Positions 11,808 to 25,206 of a stretch of 64,000 bases of DNA are shown here, piece by piece. The notes beneath the pieces were generated by a model that saw only the letters and a list, made by a program, of their open reading frames with translations, was not told the DNA's origin and ran no database searches. Source of the DNA: Thuidium tamariscinum. Its lineage: Eukaryota; Streptophyta; Bryopsida; Hypnales; Thuidiaceae. Location: contig OX344754.2 in assembly GCA_947034885.2 (NCBI GenBank), forward strand, positions 15,642,501 through 15,706,500, read 5' to 3'. The translations under genes were made by a program, and so were the position numbers. How positions within the stretch are numbered: position 1 is the first letter of the stretch; every line of letters starts with the position of its first letter.

Positions 11808-11999
11808 CACTAGTAGAAAACGCAGGAATTTTGATAGAATTCTGTTGATTTGGTCGCGTTGTTTCGGTCACTATTTTGTTGATTTCAACAGAAATCTGTT
11901 AATTCTAACAGATTTCTGTTGAAATCAACAAAATAGTGACCGAAACAACGCGACCAAATCAACAGAATTCTGTCAAAATTCCTGCGTTTTCTACTAGTG
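11808..11999. mobile_element. CACTA-type foldback MITE (192 bp) nested in the giant transposon
   Basis: The element starts cactagtagaaaacgcagg and ends with its exact inverse; the arms are about 95 bp and differ at essentially one position near base 28. It is flanked by aaa on both sides (11805-11807, 12000-12002), a 3-bp duplication as expected for CACTA elements. It would fold into one long hairpin if transcribed. Confidence 0.85.
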
Positions 12000-14900
12000 A
12001 AAGGATCAGCTTAAAAACCACATCCCATTTTAGGATTCGTGCAATTCGAATTTGCAACTACTTAGCCAATGCATTAATGCTCCAAATCTCTTGAAATTCT
12101 GTAATGTCTGAAGTGCTTGAAAGCACTGCAATTGCATATTTCTTTTACATTTTTGTAATCCCATGTTCTTTAAAAAACACTAGAACAAGAGTGCAAAGAA
12201 CAACTAATAAGTGGTCAACCGGTCACTAGAGGGTTCACTCGAACACAAAGGTTTCAAAGCTCAAAACAGGAAGGAAATTAATGTCTACACTACTTTCACT
12301 TTGAAATAAATGAAAAAATAATTGTGAAGGAATTGAACTTGAGAACTACTTTACATCATAAATGAATGGGAAGAAACACAAGGTAAGAACTAGACATTCT
12401 TTACAACCTTAAATCTAAAGTGATTGGAAATTAAAAAAAAGCACTACAAAGACCATGTCATTTCAAATTACGTCCAGTCTAGAAAACATTAAAAGGGAAA
12501 AACCCAGAAATGAAATGAAATTGATAAATACCTTCAATTCTAAATCCATGTGAAGGATAGAAATTGAGAAGGTCATTACATTGAAAACTACCTCAACCCC
12601 AAACAAAGAAGTTAAGGGAATAACATGGGAAAGTGAAAAAGTTATGAACCACCTGAAGCCAATGGAATGCGAGGACAACCAAAAAAATTGGTTATGCAAT
12701 GAAATTGAAAACGACCTCAACCCGACATCCATTTGAAGAAATACAAATGGTAGAATGTAATAAGGTCAAAATGAATGGGTGGAAAAATTCAAAGAGCAAT
12801 GAACTATGTTGTAAATTATCTTATGTCTGATTGAACGGCAAGGACAAAACAATTTCAAATTCAAATAATTTTATAAGAAAACAAGAAGAATTCAATTGGA
12901 ACTTCAAATAAACAATAAGATATAAGACATTGTGAACTACCCAAAGCCATCATTAATAGAAAAAAAGAGAAACCATTCACTATAGCAATGTCTACTGAAA
13001 TCTTAAATCCTATAAACAACATGCATAAGAGGCATGAACATATCTCTATAGACTATAGGGAAGCACAACCACGAATTGGATATTAGGGATTCAAGATGTT
13101 CACTATATGTACTAGGATGAAACATATTTCCCATATATTGAGATAAAAAGGAACAAACTTCTTTTGCTTGGTACATAACAGTGTTTTCACTATATCACAT
13201 ATTAATAAAAAAATTATATATTTGAATACAATGCTGGATATTGATTTCAATAAGTCCTTACAATAATTCTTTTATTTATTTTATAAGACTGTTTTCAATC
13301 ATGAATACATGAAAATCTTATTGTCACACAATGTAATATTACAGAAAAGGAGTAGCAATTTGCAATCACTTTTGTAATATCACTTCTTACAAAGAGTGGT
13401 ACTATAAAAATGATGTTGTTGCAATGAAGGTGATATTAAAGAGGATTCACAAAAAGATATGATAGAGGTAGCAAATCCATTGCTTTTCTTGGCTTAATGC
13501 TCCTTTGCGCTTCTATGATCTAGAGCTTTTGTGAATTTTTGAGCTTCCATGATATAAATTTCCTAAATTCTAATGATGATTGCATAGCATAGCAAGCACC
13601 AACCACTAGTTCACCCCTATTAGCCCAAGGATTGCCACTCGTTGGATTTTTTTACACGATGGACTTTGAATTCAACATTTTCTGTGTTTTAGAATTCAGT
13701 TGAAAGTCAAGGAATTTTTTTTTAATGCTTCATTTCCATTTAAAAAAAATATTAAGTAGAGGTACGTCCAAGATTGAAAGAAAAATTAGATCATTAATAG
13801 CTCAAAGATGGAATTCAAACACAATAATTTCAATGGTGAGATTGTTCCAGCAAGCACATTTAACTTTGTCAAGCAAGTTTTCTTGAAAAACCTTGAAAAT
13901 TACATTAAAAAAAAATCCTATAAGTTATTGTTTCAAAAATTGCCCAAAAACAAGAGTGTTTATAACTTCCACAAAACTAATCCAAATGGAATGATCCAAA
14001 GCTTTACACATAGACAGAAATATAAAATATAACACTACATAATAGAAATATAAAAAAATTCAATTCCTTCTGGATTATTTCTCTGCTTGCCGAGTTAAAA
14101 TACGCTCTTTTTGAGGTATACCTTTTCCCCCCACACACCAATTACAGTTACATTTAGTTTTGCACAGAGCTAATCATTTCTCCTATTTCATTTGAAAGTT
14201 TTCCAAAAATTTATTGACAAACTATAGTCTATGGAAGCTGCCTTCACTCGAAATTATCCCCCAGGGGAACAAAGGTTGTCTATGGGTTAAATTTTTGAAA
14301 GGAACACCACCTACTTCTCTATTCCAATTCAAAACAGAAAGAGTATTTAACAACAAACCTATGATTCACACTCTTTGATAAACAAAAACGTGCATTTCTA
14401 AATGTTATATTGGTGTTGTTCATGTCAATATTTATATATGCTTTACATACAAAATCATTCGATTGTACGTATCACATGTACAATTATATGTATCCATTTA
14501 TAATTTTGTACATCTATCCTACTTCTATTGAAATTTTGAAGATCTATGCAAAATAACTTGAATTTCTCTTTCCATTTCCTAAGCCAAATTCTTTTATTAT
14601 GGTCCTTTTAGGCACTCAAAGGGAAAAATGAATTGTGATTGAAGAAATCCATTACAACTTAACCTTACCATAATACCACAATTTGTAAAAACAATAAAAT
14701 GCTACCCTACTATAGAAAAGGGCTATAAAACTTAGTGGGCATTATCAATTGTTTTCACTATTTTCTGACATAGCAAGGAAATTTTAAAAATACAATATCT
14801 CAATTGGATGACGTTTGTTCAAATATAAAGAAGAATCAAATATAATTTAGAATCTATTTTTTAATTTTTTTTATGGAGATTTTAAACAATTAGGTTTCAA

Positions 14901-15331
14901 TAACAAAGCACCTAGAAAACCAGAACAAGACCGCAACATCTACGATTACATTATTAAAGTAGAATGACTTTCACCCAAGCTTTAATGCATCAAATCATCA
15001 ACCTCGATTTCTAACTACACATTGTCTATGAATTAGATGTCAGAACATTGCACAGTTGGTGGTACATGTTTCTAATGGCATTATTTAATGTAATTCATAC
15101 TTAATTAAATAAGAACGTTTCCTACACCTCAACGACTGTACACAAAAAATATGGATACTACTAATACATTATAAGATTTCATCAGAACCTTAAAGTTTCA
15201 TAACATATTATTCAAAGGTCTAACATATTCGTCGCCTACATTGAAAAGATGCAAGATGAATTGAACATGAGTTCTTCGAATATGTTTCTTTAAAATGTCA
15301 AAAGTGCAATGTACAATGTTATCTTCATGGC
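12000..15331. other. AT-rich cargo of the giant transposon, no gene recognised
   Basis: Long AT-rich stretch with only short open frames (for example 12463-12732 minus, 13808-14032 plus) that show no domain. Nothing supports a gene. Confidence 0.45.
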
Positions 15332-15655
15332 TGGGTTTTTTTTCTGGCGATTTGGTGCAAAATTGCACCAACTATTTTGGCCTAGTAGCAAGCCCACGGG
15401 AAAAAAACAGTAAAATTTTGGATGAAATTGCCAATAGGATTCAATTTTTTTGAAATAGTGGATGAAATCGCCAATGGGATTCAATTTTTTTGAAATAGTG
15501 GATGAAATTGCCAAATAATGGATGAAAATAGAATGTTAGATATGTATTATGTGCTAATATGATATTCTCTATCCAATATGTGGATGAATGTTGAGATTTG
15601 GAGCTCCACATTAAAATGACATATCGCCACCTTGACACTTCACAAGAAATGAAAA
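15332..15655. mobile_element. Family D MITE-like repeat inside the transposon
   Basis: Begins tgggttttttttctggcg and ends near gaaatgaaaaaataaac. It carries the same interior as 4049-4335, with a short internal tandem duplication (gattcaatttttttgaaatagtgg twice, period 51) at 15426-15530. Confidence 0.5.
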
Positions 15656-16763
15656 AATAAACTCTGCTTCATGGTGCTATGAAATTCAGCATCCATCAAC
15701 CTATTCTTTGAAGATTGGTACATCTATAACTACTACATGTGTATAAGTACATTGTAATTTTAAATTTACCTTTTTATTCCACATTTCTTTTCAATCTAAT
15801 TTTTTCTTTTAAAGGAGCTTCCTTTTCCTAGCCTACATTGTTAGCACTACATTATTTTCTGTTCCCATAAAAGAGAAACTTGTGAACGTTAGGCTCTCAC
15901 TTAGGTGAATCATGATTACAATAATTCTATAGATGAATTATTTTAATAGGTCCTTAGAAGAAAATTAACACTCAATTATTTTTAAGAGAGAAAGGGAATT
16001 TAACCAAGTTTGCCTTACCAACCTTCCTCAATAGGTTAAAAGTCTGCTTAGGTCCTAAATACCCAAAACCCTTCAACCAATTCTCTATGTCACTTTGTTC
16101 TACATAGAATAGGGTTATAGATAAGATTTGGATTACAGATCCAAAACCCATCATAGTTGATACCATGAACTTTGTCCAAAATAACTTAGCCAATAAATCT
16201 AGTGAAATGCACTAAAAAACGGTTCATTTTGAAAACTTGTCTTAAAACCTATCATGTTCACGTTCTCCCAAAATTTAGAGAATTCCATATTCTTCTTTAT
16301 ACCCTACCGTGGTCATACCTCATGTTCACCATATCATATTTTTTGAAATTGTATCATTGAGACACAATATACTACGCTCACAATACCTTATTCTCTATAT
16401 CTGGACATTGGTAAACATTAACATCGTGGTAAGGTAAAAAGCTCTCAAATGGAGTGGGTTCTAAAATGGTGCTCCACCTTATATATACAATCTTTGTACA
16501 TATTTCTTTCTCATAGCCTTAAGCAGTGTACTGATAGCATACATTTTAACTATGGCTCCGTTTTAGAGACGTATGCTCTTTCAACTTCAAAATTTGAAAA
16601 CTAATTCCACAAAGCTCAAGATAATATGAAATGACTTGGATTAAATGTCAAATATACTTCTCTTTCAAGTAAAATTTAGTGAATAATTTTTCTAGAAATT
16701 TTAACTACCTGAAATTTGGTCTCAGCCCATTACACGTCCTACATGACACCGTCATGTGTGTAC
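15656..16763. other. AT-rich cargo, no gene recognised
   Basis: A short open frame at 15972-16193 (minus) has no recognisable domain. The block at 16575-16735 recurs, diverged, at 17095-17242 (shared phrase atatgaaatgacttgg), an internal duplication about 0.5 kb apart. Confidence 0.4.
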
Positions 16764-17361
16764 TAGCCCTTTTTTTCCGGCACAATGGAGTCAAATTGCA
16801 CCATTTCAAAATAAATGTCTTTTTTTCACCAAATAAAACTAATCTTCCTTCATTAGAAATTTTCCATTCTTTTAAAATTATGGATGAAATCGTCAAATTC
16901 AGATAAAAAGGTTCACGAATATGATGGAAAAGTGTTTTCAATCCTAAGGGAGGAGGCTCAAAAACCACTCAGGCTCCAAAACCGCTCGCCTTCTTAAATG
17001 TATATTTCAGGTACATGATGCTTTTTTATCTTTACAGTAATGTACAACCAGTGAACATTTGAGGAGGTGGGCGGTTTTGGAGCCCTATGCCATATTGACT
17101 TCAAAAATTCATAACTAATTCTACAAAGCTCCAAAAAATATGAAATGACTTGGGTCCGATGCCTATTCAAGCTGTCTTTCAAGAAAAATTCACTGAAAAA
17201 TATTTCAAGATGTTTGTCCTGCCCAAAATTCTGTTCCAGCCCTTAGATGGTTGGTTTATGGACCTCCTCCCTTAAAGGTGGATTACTGTAGACATAGAAC
17301 GCTTCACCAAATTTGAAGTGATCGCCATCTGGGCACTTCTCCCAAAATAAAAAAAGGGCTG
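16764..17361. mobile_element. Family D repeat interrupted by a nested foldback
   Basis: The outer ends are inverse (agcccttttttt at left, aaaaaaagggct at right), with the family phrase atggatgaaatcg near 16880 and tgggcacttctccc at the right. Between about 16938 and 17272 is an insertion whose ends are inverse (ctaagggaggaggctc and gacctcctccctta), with a second inverse pair inside (ccaaaaccgctcgcc / gtgggcggttttgg). Confidence 0.4.
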
Positions 17362-17987
17362 GTGGGTACCCGTCCTTTACCGGTGCCCACCCACTTGCAC
17401 AGCAGGTCACCTGTGTATCAGGGAAACTACGTAGCATCGCACCCGTATACCCGGGAGTGACGTGATCCTGACGTCACTCTTCTCGACGTCGGAGCAGACA
17501 GGAAGAACTTGCTTCCAGAACCCTAATTGGAGCTTGTGAAGATCAGATTTCTCTCACGCTCTGCTTATTCGTGCCCTTTGCTCGCAGACAGGAGCTCATC
17601 TTTGGTAGAAACGAAGGTCACTTCTGCGATGGTGAATCGGGAAAGATTGAGTTAGGCGCTTTCAGATGCTAAAGTATTCCACTGTTAGGTAAGGAACTCC
17701 TAGCTATTGTTTTCATCGGAATGTTCATGTACCTGCTCCTGGACTTTCGAGGCCGCACTGAAGTCGATGTCTTGTCTTGTGCAGCGAGGTATCTCCATCT
17801 TACAGAGCGGGTGGAGCTTCGTGAGGGATCGCAGTGGGAATTCACGAGGGTTCAGACTTTCAAGTAACTCGGCGGTCGGGTAAGCTATCGAAACCTTGGA
17901 TGCAGAAGTTTCGTAATGTTTTTAGGGTTCACCTTGTCCAGCGCAAGGAACGCAGGTCGCAGAACATCAAAATTTGAGTCCCCCTTC

Positions 17988-18023
17988 AAACAGTGACCCT
18001 CCGCACGCGCGGAGGGTCACTGT
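17988..18023. repeat. GC hairpin 1 (cagtgaccctccg arms)
   Basis: Inverted repeat with 15-bp arms aacagtgaccctccg / cggagggtcactgtt around cacgcg. A near copy lies 90 bp downstream. Confidence 0.75.
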
Positions 18024-18077
18024 TCACTCTCTTGTCGGCCTTGGGGCTTCTCCACGAAGGAACAAGGAGGAACAAGT

Positions 18078-18113
18078 GAATAGTGACCCTCCGTGCGCGC
18101 GGAGGGTCACTGT
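18078..18113. repeat. GC hairpin 2, tandem to hairpin 1
   Basis: Arms agtgaccctccg / cggagggtcact around tgcgcg, in the same orientation and spacing pattern as 17988-18023. Together they could be the two ends of a tiny inserted element or paired structural motifs. Confidence 0.7.
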
Positions 18114-18843
18114 TCACATATCTTTTTTTCTTGTCGCTCAAATCTGTTGCCTTGGCTAGGCACGTGGCGGCTCAGGTGGACCTCTGGAACTCGTGCGAGG
18201 AAGAAGAAAAGAGGCGGACACAAACAGCCCAAGAAGTCGGAAAAGGTAGAAGGTGAAGAAGGTTAGAGGTAAGGACTTTCCTTACCTGCTGTTGACTTTC
18301 CAATTTTGTATTTCCTTATTCCGCGCCTACTTGAATTTTGTCGCCATTCTGCAATCTCATTGCCTCCGTTCGCTCCTACCCCACCTGCAAACGGTAGACT
18401 CTCGCTCATGCCCCACCTGCAGTTGGACAGCAGATTTCTTGAATTCGTAGGGTACGCGGAGAGGGAAGAAATTTAGGTCAAGTGCGGAGGTAGAAGACGA
18501 AGGCATTGGAGATTTCCTGTGAATTCAGCTTGCGGAAGGAAATTCTAACCGGTTAGTTAGCAACTCTTGTCACCGTTTCTAAAAAAATTTGAGTTCTCGT
18601 ACCTGCATCGCCTCTTCCCTCTTCTAGTAGTTCAAGCTAGCGGACTTCCTGCGGCCTGTTAATCCATTAACCAAAATTGAACGCCGCAGTTGCTGGTTCT
18701 CTAGGTGAGAGATTCAGGTATCAGAGCCCGCCCTGCCGGCTTGAAGAAAGAAAAGGTAGCCGGGAAGGAGTCCGCTCAGTTCACGTGTCTAGGAGTGTGA
18801 AGTTGCTACATATCTCACTGAATTTTTGAGAACCCAATTCTGG

Positions 18844-19046
18844 CAGGACTGTCTTAGATTAGAATTCGAATCTTCTTTTCAGTTTAAAACCTGCTCCACA
18901 GCTCTCTGCAGGTGATTGACAGAATGGGTGATTAGGAAAACGCTAGACAGGACTGTCCTAGACTAGAATTCGAATCTTCCTTTCAGTTTGCGGTGCTCCA
19001 CAGCTCTCTGCAGGTGATTGACAGAATGGGCGATTAGGAAAACGCT
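18844..19046 (+). repeat. Two-copy tandem repeat, period about 104 bp
   Basis: Both copies contain aggactgtc, gaattcgaatctt, ctccacagctctctgcagg and gattaggaaaacgct. They differ by a few substitutions and a short gap (18844-18947 and 18948-19046). Confidence 0.8.
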
Positions 19047-19485
19047 GATACCGTAATATATCTGTGAAGAAGAATGTGTATGTATTCTTCTTGTTTGTCA
19101 GACAACAAGAGGTTATTAGCAAAGATTACAGGGTTCTTGGTCCTCCGTAGGGTATGCTTAGTTTTGAGTACTCACACAATCGTTATCAGGAAATGATCTT
19201 TGTTTTGACCTTTCAATCAGCAGCTAGTTGTTAATTGAGATGGAGGCAAGCATTTTGACTAAATTAAAGATTTGCACTATAGAGGAGCACTTACATGAGG
19301 TTCAGCAAGTCGTCTTTCTGTGAAATGAATGCCGAGACTCCGAGACTGCTTTCTTCCGAATCCTCGACACTACTGCATTTCGAACCTGTGGTACTGTAGT
19401 ACATTGAGAGGGTGCCCTTAACCAGCCTGTGTGAGGAGCGCGTTAAAGAGGACCATCGGAACCGTCGGGGGAAAACCCTGAAATT

Positions 19486-19772
19486 TTTGCATTTTTGCAT
19501 TTTTGCATTTTTTCAAATTCAGAATTCAGAATCAAAATCAGAAACCCCAAATTAGCTAGGGGAACCTTAAATGTACCAAATAATCCAACACAAACCAAAA
19601 TCCCAAGCCCTCATCAACCAGGGGAACCCTAAATGTATCAAATAACTGAACACAAACCAGAACCCCAAGCCCTCATCAACCCCTAGTAAAATGAGATTTG
19701 CCCCACTGGACCCCCTTTCGATGGTACTCTTCAATGTTCTGCAGACCATTGAGATTTGCCCCGCTGGACCCC
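19486..19772 (+). repeat. Cluster of short tandem repeats
   Basis: It holds tttttgca repeated three times (19486-19512), a 62-bp unit repeated twice (19558-19619, 19620-19681; phrase caagccctcatcaacc), and a gagatttgcccc.ctggacccc unit twice 58 bp apart (19692, 19750). No coding meaning is evident. Confidence 0.7.
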
Positions 19773-19889
19773 TAAAAGATTCATTATATAGAGTTTGCAC
19801 TGCGAGGTTTCTAAAGGACGTTTCTAGAAGCATTTTCCTTTGTCCACAACATTCAATGCATTGCTTCATTTTGGATTCGATCATATAGG

Positions 19890-22800
19890 TTTGTGTCTAT
19901 GTTACATAGCAATTGAAGGGAAAATCACATTTGCAAGGTGTCATTATATGATAATAGCAATATTGAATCAAAGTGGGGTAATAGGTACAAACAGAGTAAG
20001 GAATGTTCATTACCTTTGACCTCGCCAGTGATCATGGTATTAATGGAAATGCCTTTTTTTTTGTGAAAGTGGTCTTCTCCAATGATCTCCAATTCAAGGT
20101 TTAGGGTCCACTGGTCCTTTGTGAAGAAAGTGTTTTTAATGTACGTTGAAGAAAAGAAAAAATTAAGAATAACATGAGTGAAACGTTTGTAGTTGTTTGG
20201 TCTCTGTAGTTTTTGTACTTGTTCTCAAATCAATAGAAAAAGGCATTGATTTCATGGTAACATAGTGAGTGTGTGTTTTTATTTAAGAGAATGATGAAGT
20301 TGTTTGGAAGGCTCCGTAAATATGTACATGACTATAAGGTGCAAAGTTCCTAAATTGAAATTTAGGAATGTAAAGGAATTTGAAATGGACTTAAATGAAT
20401 TTTTTATTAATGGACAATAGGAATGAACTTGTCATGAAAGGTGGCCTGATTAATTTAAAATTAAGTGTATCTTTCAAAAGGTACTTTAGAAGCTCAAATG
20501 TTAAAGCACACCTTAATGGAGAAATTGTTCAAATGTATTCAAATTGTACTTAAATGAAGGCTAGAAGAAAGAACAATGTCCAAGCAATACATATAAAAGG
20601 AGACGCTTCATGTAAAAGTTCTTTCAAATCTATAGTCTCCGACGTTAGTAAGAGTGAAGCTATGTATACAAAATTATTACTTTGCTTGCCCTCTATTTTG
20701 AATTCTTTTAATTAATTTTACGTAATAAAGAAAAGGAGAACACAGTGATTTGAATATGTAAAAACCATGCTCAAAATGAAGTCTATGAAGTTGACAGTGG
20801 AGTTCATAGTTGTTGTATTCCTTGAAAGGGAATGTATGTGTTGATTTTTTTTTAAAGAATTTTGAGATAAATAATAAAGGACTTTACATAGAAGTTCACT
20901 AGTTAGGTGTCAATAGATTTTCTTTTTAAGTGGTTATGAATTCCTGAAGTTGTTATCGTATAGTATCTTTGAATATGCGAGAAATGAATTAAAAAAAATC
21001 AATTTCGTTGGTATTGCAATTGATAGAAGCACTTAATGATTTCCTAATTATTCTTGTTTTGAGGGACTAAACACATGTTAGAAAGTAGTCCTTGTCTAAA
21101 TTGAAGGGAAAGTACACCAAAACAAAGTTTTAGTGTGCTTAATCTTAATTAGTGAATGCAATAAAAGTTTTACAGTTTCATTGATTTATATTATTTATTT
21201 GAGGTATTGGAAACTTCTTTAAGTGATGTCTAGTATGGAGTTTGGGGTTTTTATTTACTTATAATGAAGTGAAAGGTAGTTGATATTCTGAAGGTAGTGT
21301 GGAAAGAGAAGTTCAAGAACAATTTAGTGAAATTGATTTTTTTAAGGACATACTAGAAAAGGATTGTCTAACATACATAGACTTGAGAATTCTTAGAAAG
21401 TCTTCAGGTAAATTATTTGTAGATTTATAATTTATGATTTTGTGAATTTATTTTATTTTAAGTCAATGAAAGGTTCTAGTATGAAATTATCGATTTTAAA
21501 AACATTCTTTACAAGGGAAGTAATACCAAAGATGTTGCTTTGAATGTAGGAAGTGATTAGTCTTTTGAGAAGAGGACGGAATTCAGCATATATTGGAGAA
21601 ATCTAGGTGTACCATTGTTCCAACTCCATAGGAACTCCCAAGGTGAAGTGGCAGTGCGGCTTATTCAAAAGGTAATTGAGTACAAGTTAATATATATATA
21701 TTTTTTTGGTATTGCCAAATTTTGAATTCAGGAGTTGCATGTGTAATTTGGTTTTCAAAATGTTGTCTACAATGTTTTCACGTGTCACGAATGAATTTGT
21801 TCCTTAAAAACAAAGACCGAAATTGCAATTGTAAAAAGAAAATAGTCATTAGGGAAAAATTGAACCCTTAAAGAGGCTTTGAATTTTCTTACTAATTTTA
21901 ATATAAAGTAAATGAGTATGAGAGTGCCCACATCATCATTACTACTTCCATGTAGGATTTCATGTATACACTTGACTTGTAGATATTCGCGGCAGGCGTG
22001 TGCTCCATCTTTCATAATTGAGTCATCATGAGATTTGGGAGATTTTGAAGATGGATTAGATAATGATGACAATTTTTGAGTTTACCATGCAATTCTTGGT
22101 ATAAATAGTGAGATAAGAAGGCTCTTTCTTGCCAAATAGTTATGAAATTATAGAGATGGATTGGGAAATGATGATAAATTTTTGAATTCAATATGATTTT
22201 CTTGGCCCAATTAGGAAGTTGAAAAGGCTCTTCCCATCCAATCTCTTGCATTACAAAGCGGCCTCTTTGGAAGTTCAATTCTCCCCTAATGGAAGTATTT
22301 TGTTAGTCTACCGTTTCATACCAGGGAGATGTGATCAACATTAAGGAATGGACTTAAAATATTTTGAGTAGTACTAATATGTCCCGTACTGGGTACTAGA
22401 AAGTATCTTAATTATTACACGAGTAGGTAAATTGTTAGTTGTTTTGTGTCCTACCATGTTCCATTGGTATTTGATGAAGTGTTTTAGAATAGGGGTCTGT
22501 ATCTTCAATGTACTAATACAAGAGGGTAGTAAATTATGTGCTTTGTAACAAATCTTATATGATTTCATAGAAAATAATTTTTTGGGAGAAGTGAAGTATA
22601 GCAAAGTTCATTAAAATCCAATTGATTATTATGAGTGTAGGATGTAGTTGAGTACTACTTATTTCAGTGGTTTTGTTTTTCCTTGGTGAATGGTATGGAG
22701 TGCCTATAGAACTAAGTGTTTCAGTGAGGTAGTCACCGAAGATGTTGACATAGAATGTTAGGATAGTTTAGGTTAAAGGCTACAAGTGTTGACATTCATT

Positions 22801-23806
22801 TTCATTTTTTTCTAAAGTGTGTTCAAAACTTAAATGATGATAAAATATCAATAATCCATGGGAGTACTTATACTTTTGAGTAATTATATATATAATTTAA
22901 AAAGTGAACACATGCGCATTGTTTAGAAAATATCGAGGTATTGAAATGGTATGTATGAACGTAATAGTGCCTCCTTAGTTGGTTGTAGCTTCACACGTAG
23001 TACAAGTTGTAGGAATTAATCTTAGCATCCCATTAGTGTCTTCAGAATTAATTAATTGAAGGATGAATTAGAGAATTTAATCATGATGAGTGCAAATTAT
23101 TAGCATGAGTACTTGTAGTTCATAGTGTTTTCTTGTAAAGTATGGGGATGACCCCGATGTATGTTAAAATGTTGTAGAATGAAATTTGAAGAAGTAGCCA
23201 TGAATGGGAATGGAACTCATGTTTGAGAATGTAAATTGAAGTGAACCATACCATTCATGAGGCAACCATCTATGAAAACAGAGTTTGCCGTAATTGAAGT
23301 TGAATTATTACATTGTTGTTATGTAAGTACATACACTAATTAAAATGTATACATATTTTGTATTCAAATTAGATTTTAGAATTCAAGCTCTAGAATCTAT
23401 TTTTGGGTTTGAAGTTCAACACTAAAATGTTGGAATGGAGGGTTTTTATGAAGTCATGAGATTTAGAGTCTTAGGATTCTTCTTTGACTTTAGTTTTTAC
23501 CTCCTTTTACTTTGGTTGAAGTGAACTTGAACTTATATTGTTATTCTTTTACTTTGACCAATAGATGTTTGGAGGTCTATTTAAGCATATCCCACTTAAC
23601 TTTATATATATATATATATTGGGTAGGCATGTTAGAAATTGAGAGGAAGAAATCATTTTACTTATAATGAACTCTTCAACATTTTAGCATTTGAAATCCG
23701 TTTGATTTGAAGACAACATTGCACGAAGGTACTTCCATTTGTATTTTCAAGAGTGTCTAATCAAAATACTTATTGTTGAATACTTCTTTAGGTACAATAC
23801 ATCATC
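19890..23806. other. AT-rich cargo, no gene recognised
   Basis: Nearly 4 kb with only short open frames and a (TA)n tract at 23603-23619. It lies directly upstream of the plus-strand accessory gene and probably holds its promoter; no element can be assigned. Confidence 0.4.
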
Positions 23807-24844
23807 ATGGCACCGAAGGTTCACTCCAAGTGGGTGGACCACGGATGGTGGATAGAATCAAACGGCACAGAGAAGTCGAATTTGTGGATTACAGATTTTC
23901 CTATTGAAGAGGGGAGATATTGGGCTCCTCTGGGTACTTTGTATGGAATCATTGAAGGCCTTGCAAGAACAGCTGAGGGGGGATTGACTATATCGATAAC
24001 CAATACTGAAACAGTGCTTGAAAAGTACAAGTTGATAAAGAAGCTTATGATGATGCCCATTCCACCAGAGCTATTTTTAACCGTTTCACCTATACACGGT
24101 TTGAAGACGTTGGTTAAGTTCTGAAAGACGATGCCTGATGATTTGAAGCTTCGAAGAGAAGAATGTGTTCATAAATTCAAGGAGTCAACCCCGGAGCAGC
24201 TTTTTCGAGCCCGCTCTATTTATATGGAGATTTGAAGGTATGAAGACCTTGAGAAAAGCAACCCTGTTGCTGTTGCAGAGTGTATTCTTCCAACGGAACC
24301 TGAAGATACAGATGAATTGTATAGGCTGTATGCAGCTCCTGTGAAGGAGAATTGGATCCCAGTGCCAGAACGGAGTAAGAAGCGTGCATCTACTGAAGAA
24401 AAGAGTGCCGATCATTTGGAAGAAGGAGGTGCTTCACAAAGACAGAGAATCCATCGTCAACGTTTAGTATCTGCAACAGAGAATGTGATGCAGGGGCCGT
24501 TGAGGGAAAGTGACCTCCATGAAGTAGCGGTTGCTGAAGGTAGTGCACCTATTATTCCACCATCAGTGGAGACAGGTGTACAAGAGGTACCTGTGCAACC
24601 AGAGGAAAGGACACATGATGAAGAAAATGTCCCACCTATTCAAAGTCAAAGTGAAGGTGGAGCGCAGACAACTGAAACAGAAGCAAGGACAAGCTCAGGA
24701 GCTGCAACTGTACGCTCCGGTAGTCGTGTGTACAGATCGGAAGTTAGAATGGCCAATGTGAACGTTCGAGGACGTAGTGGTGGGAGAGGGCGAGGTACAG
24801 GAAGAGGACAAGTAGCAAGAAGAGGACGTGGTGCTGGAGGTGGA

Positions 24845-24907
24845 GGACGTGGTGGTGGTGGAGCAGGATGTGGTGGTGGTGGAGCAGGATGTGGTGGTGG
24901 TGGAGCA
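24845..24907 (+). repeat. Three 21-bp repeats coding Gly-rich motifs
   Basis: Unit gga[c/t]gtggtggtggtggagca, three copies in frame, giving Gly-rich repeats in the accessory gene; diverged units flank it (24820-24990). The Arg codon cgt in unit 1 reads tgt (Cys) in units 2 and 3, a C-to-T type change. Confidence 0.8.
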
Positions 24908-25206
24908 GGACGTGGTGTTGGAAGTAAAAGACGTGGTGTTGGAGGTGGAGGACCTAGTGCTAGTGGAGGTCGTGGAGGAGGTGGAGAACTTGGTCAATCT
25001 ACAATTCCACAAGAGTCTGAAGTAGAACACGTTGTTGAAGAGCAACAAATGTCAGAAGCTATGAGAACATTGAATGAGGTAGAGCAAAGTGTACGCACTC
25101 GGAGTACAAGACAAAGAGAACTTGCAAGAGCAATAGTGGAAGGTCCTAGTGAACAACGCAATGATGTTGAAGAGGAAATCTATGATGAGGATTCAGTAGG
25201 GAAGAA

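Larger units (their letters stand above)
17362..19260 (+). other. GC-rich block resembling captured promoter/5'UTR DNA
   Basis: This block is clearly richer in G+C than the several kilobases on either side. It contains a CRE/bZIP-type TGACGTCA near 17470, a G-box CACGTGG near 18161, repeated splice-like junctions (ctgttaggtaagg near 17690, gtgcagcgag near 17783, cgggtaagc near 17878) and no long open frame. That combination looks like the 5' region of a host gene carried as cargo. Other explanations are an old host insertion or part of an autonomous partner element. No coding exon is identified. Confidence 0.4.

Noticed and set aside
24695..25048. Ser/Thr-rich minus-strand frame
   Set aside because: It is the antisense of the Gly-rich repeats of the accessory gene.
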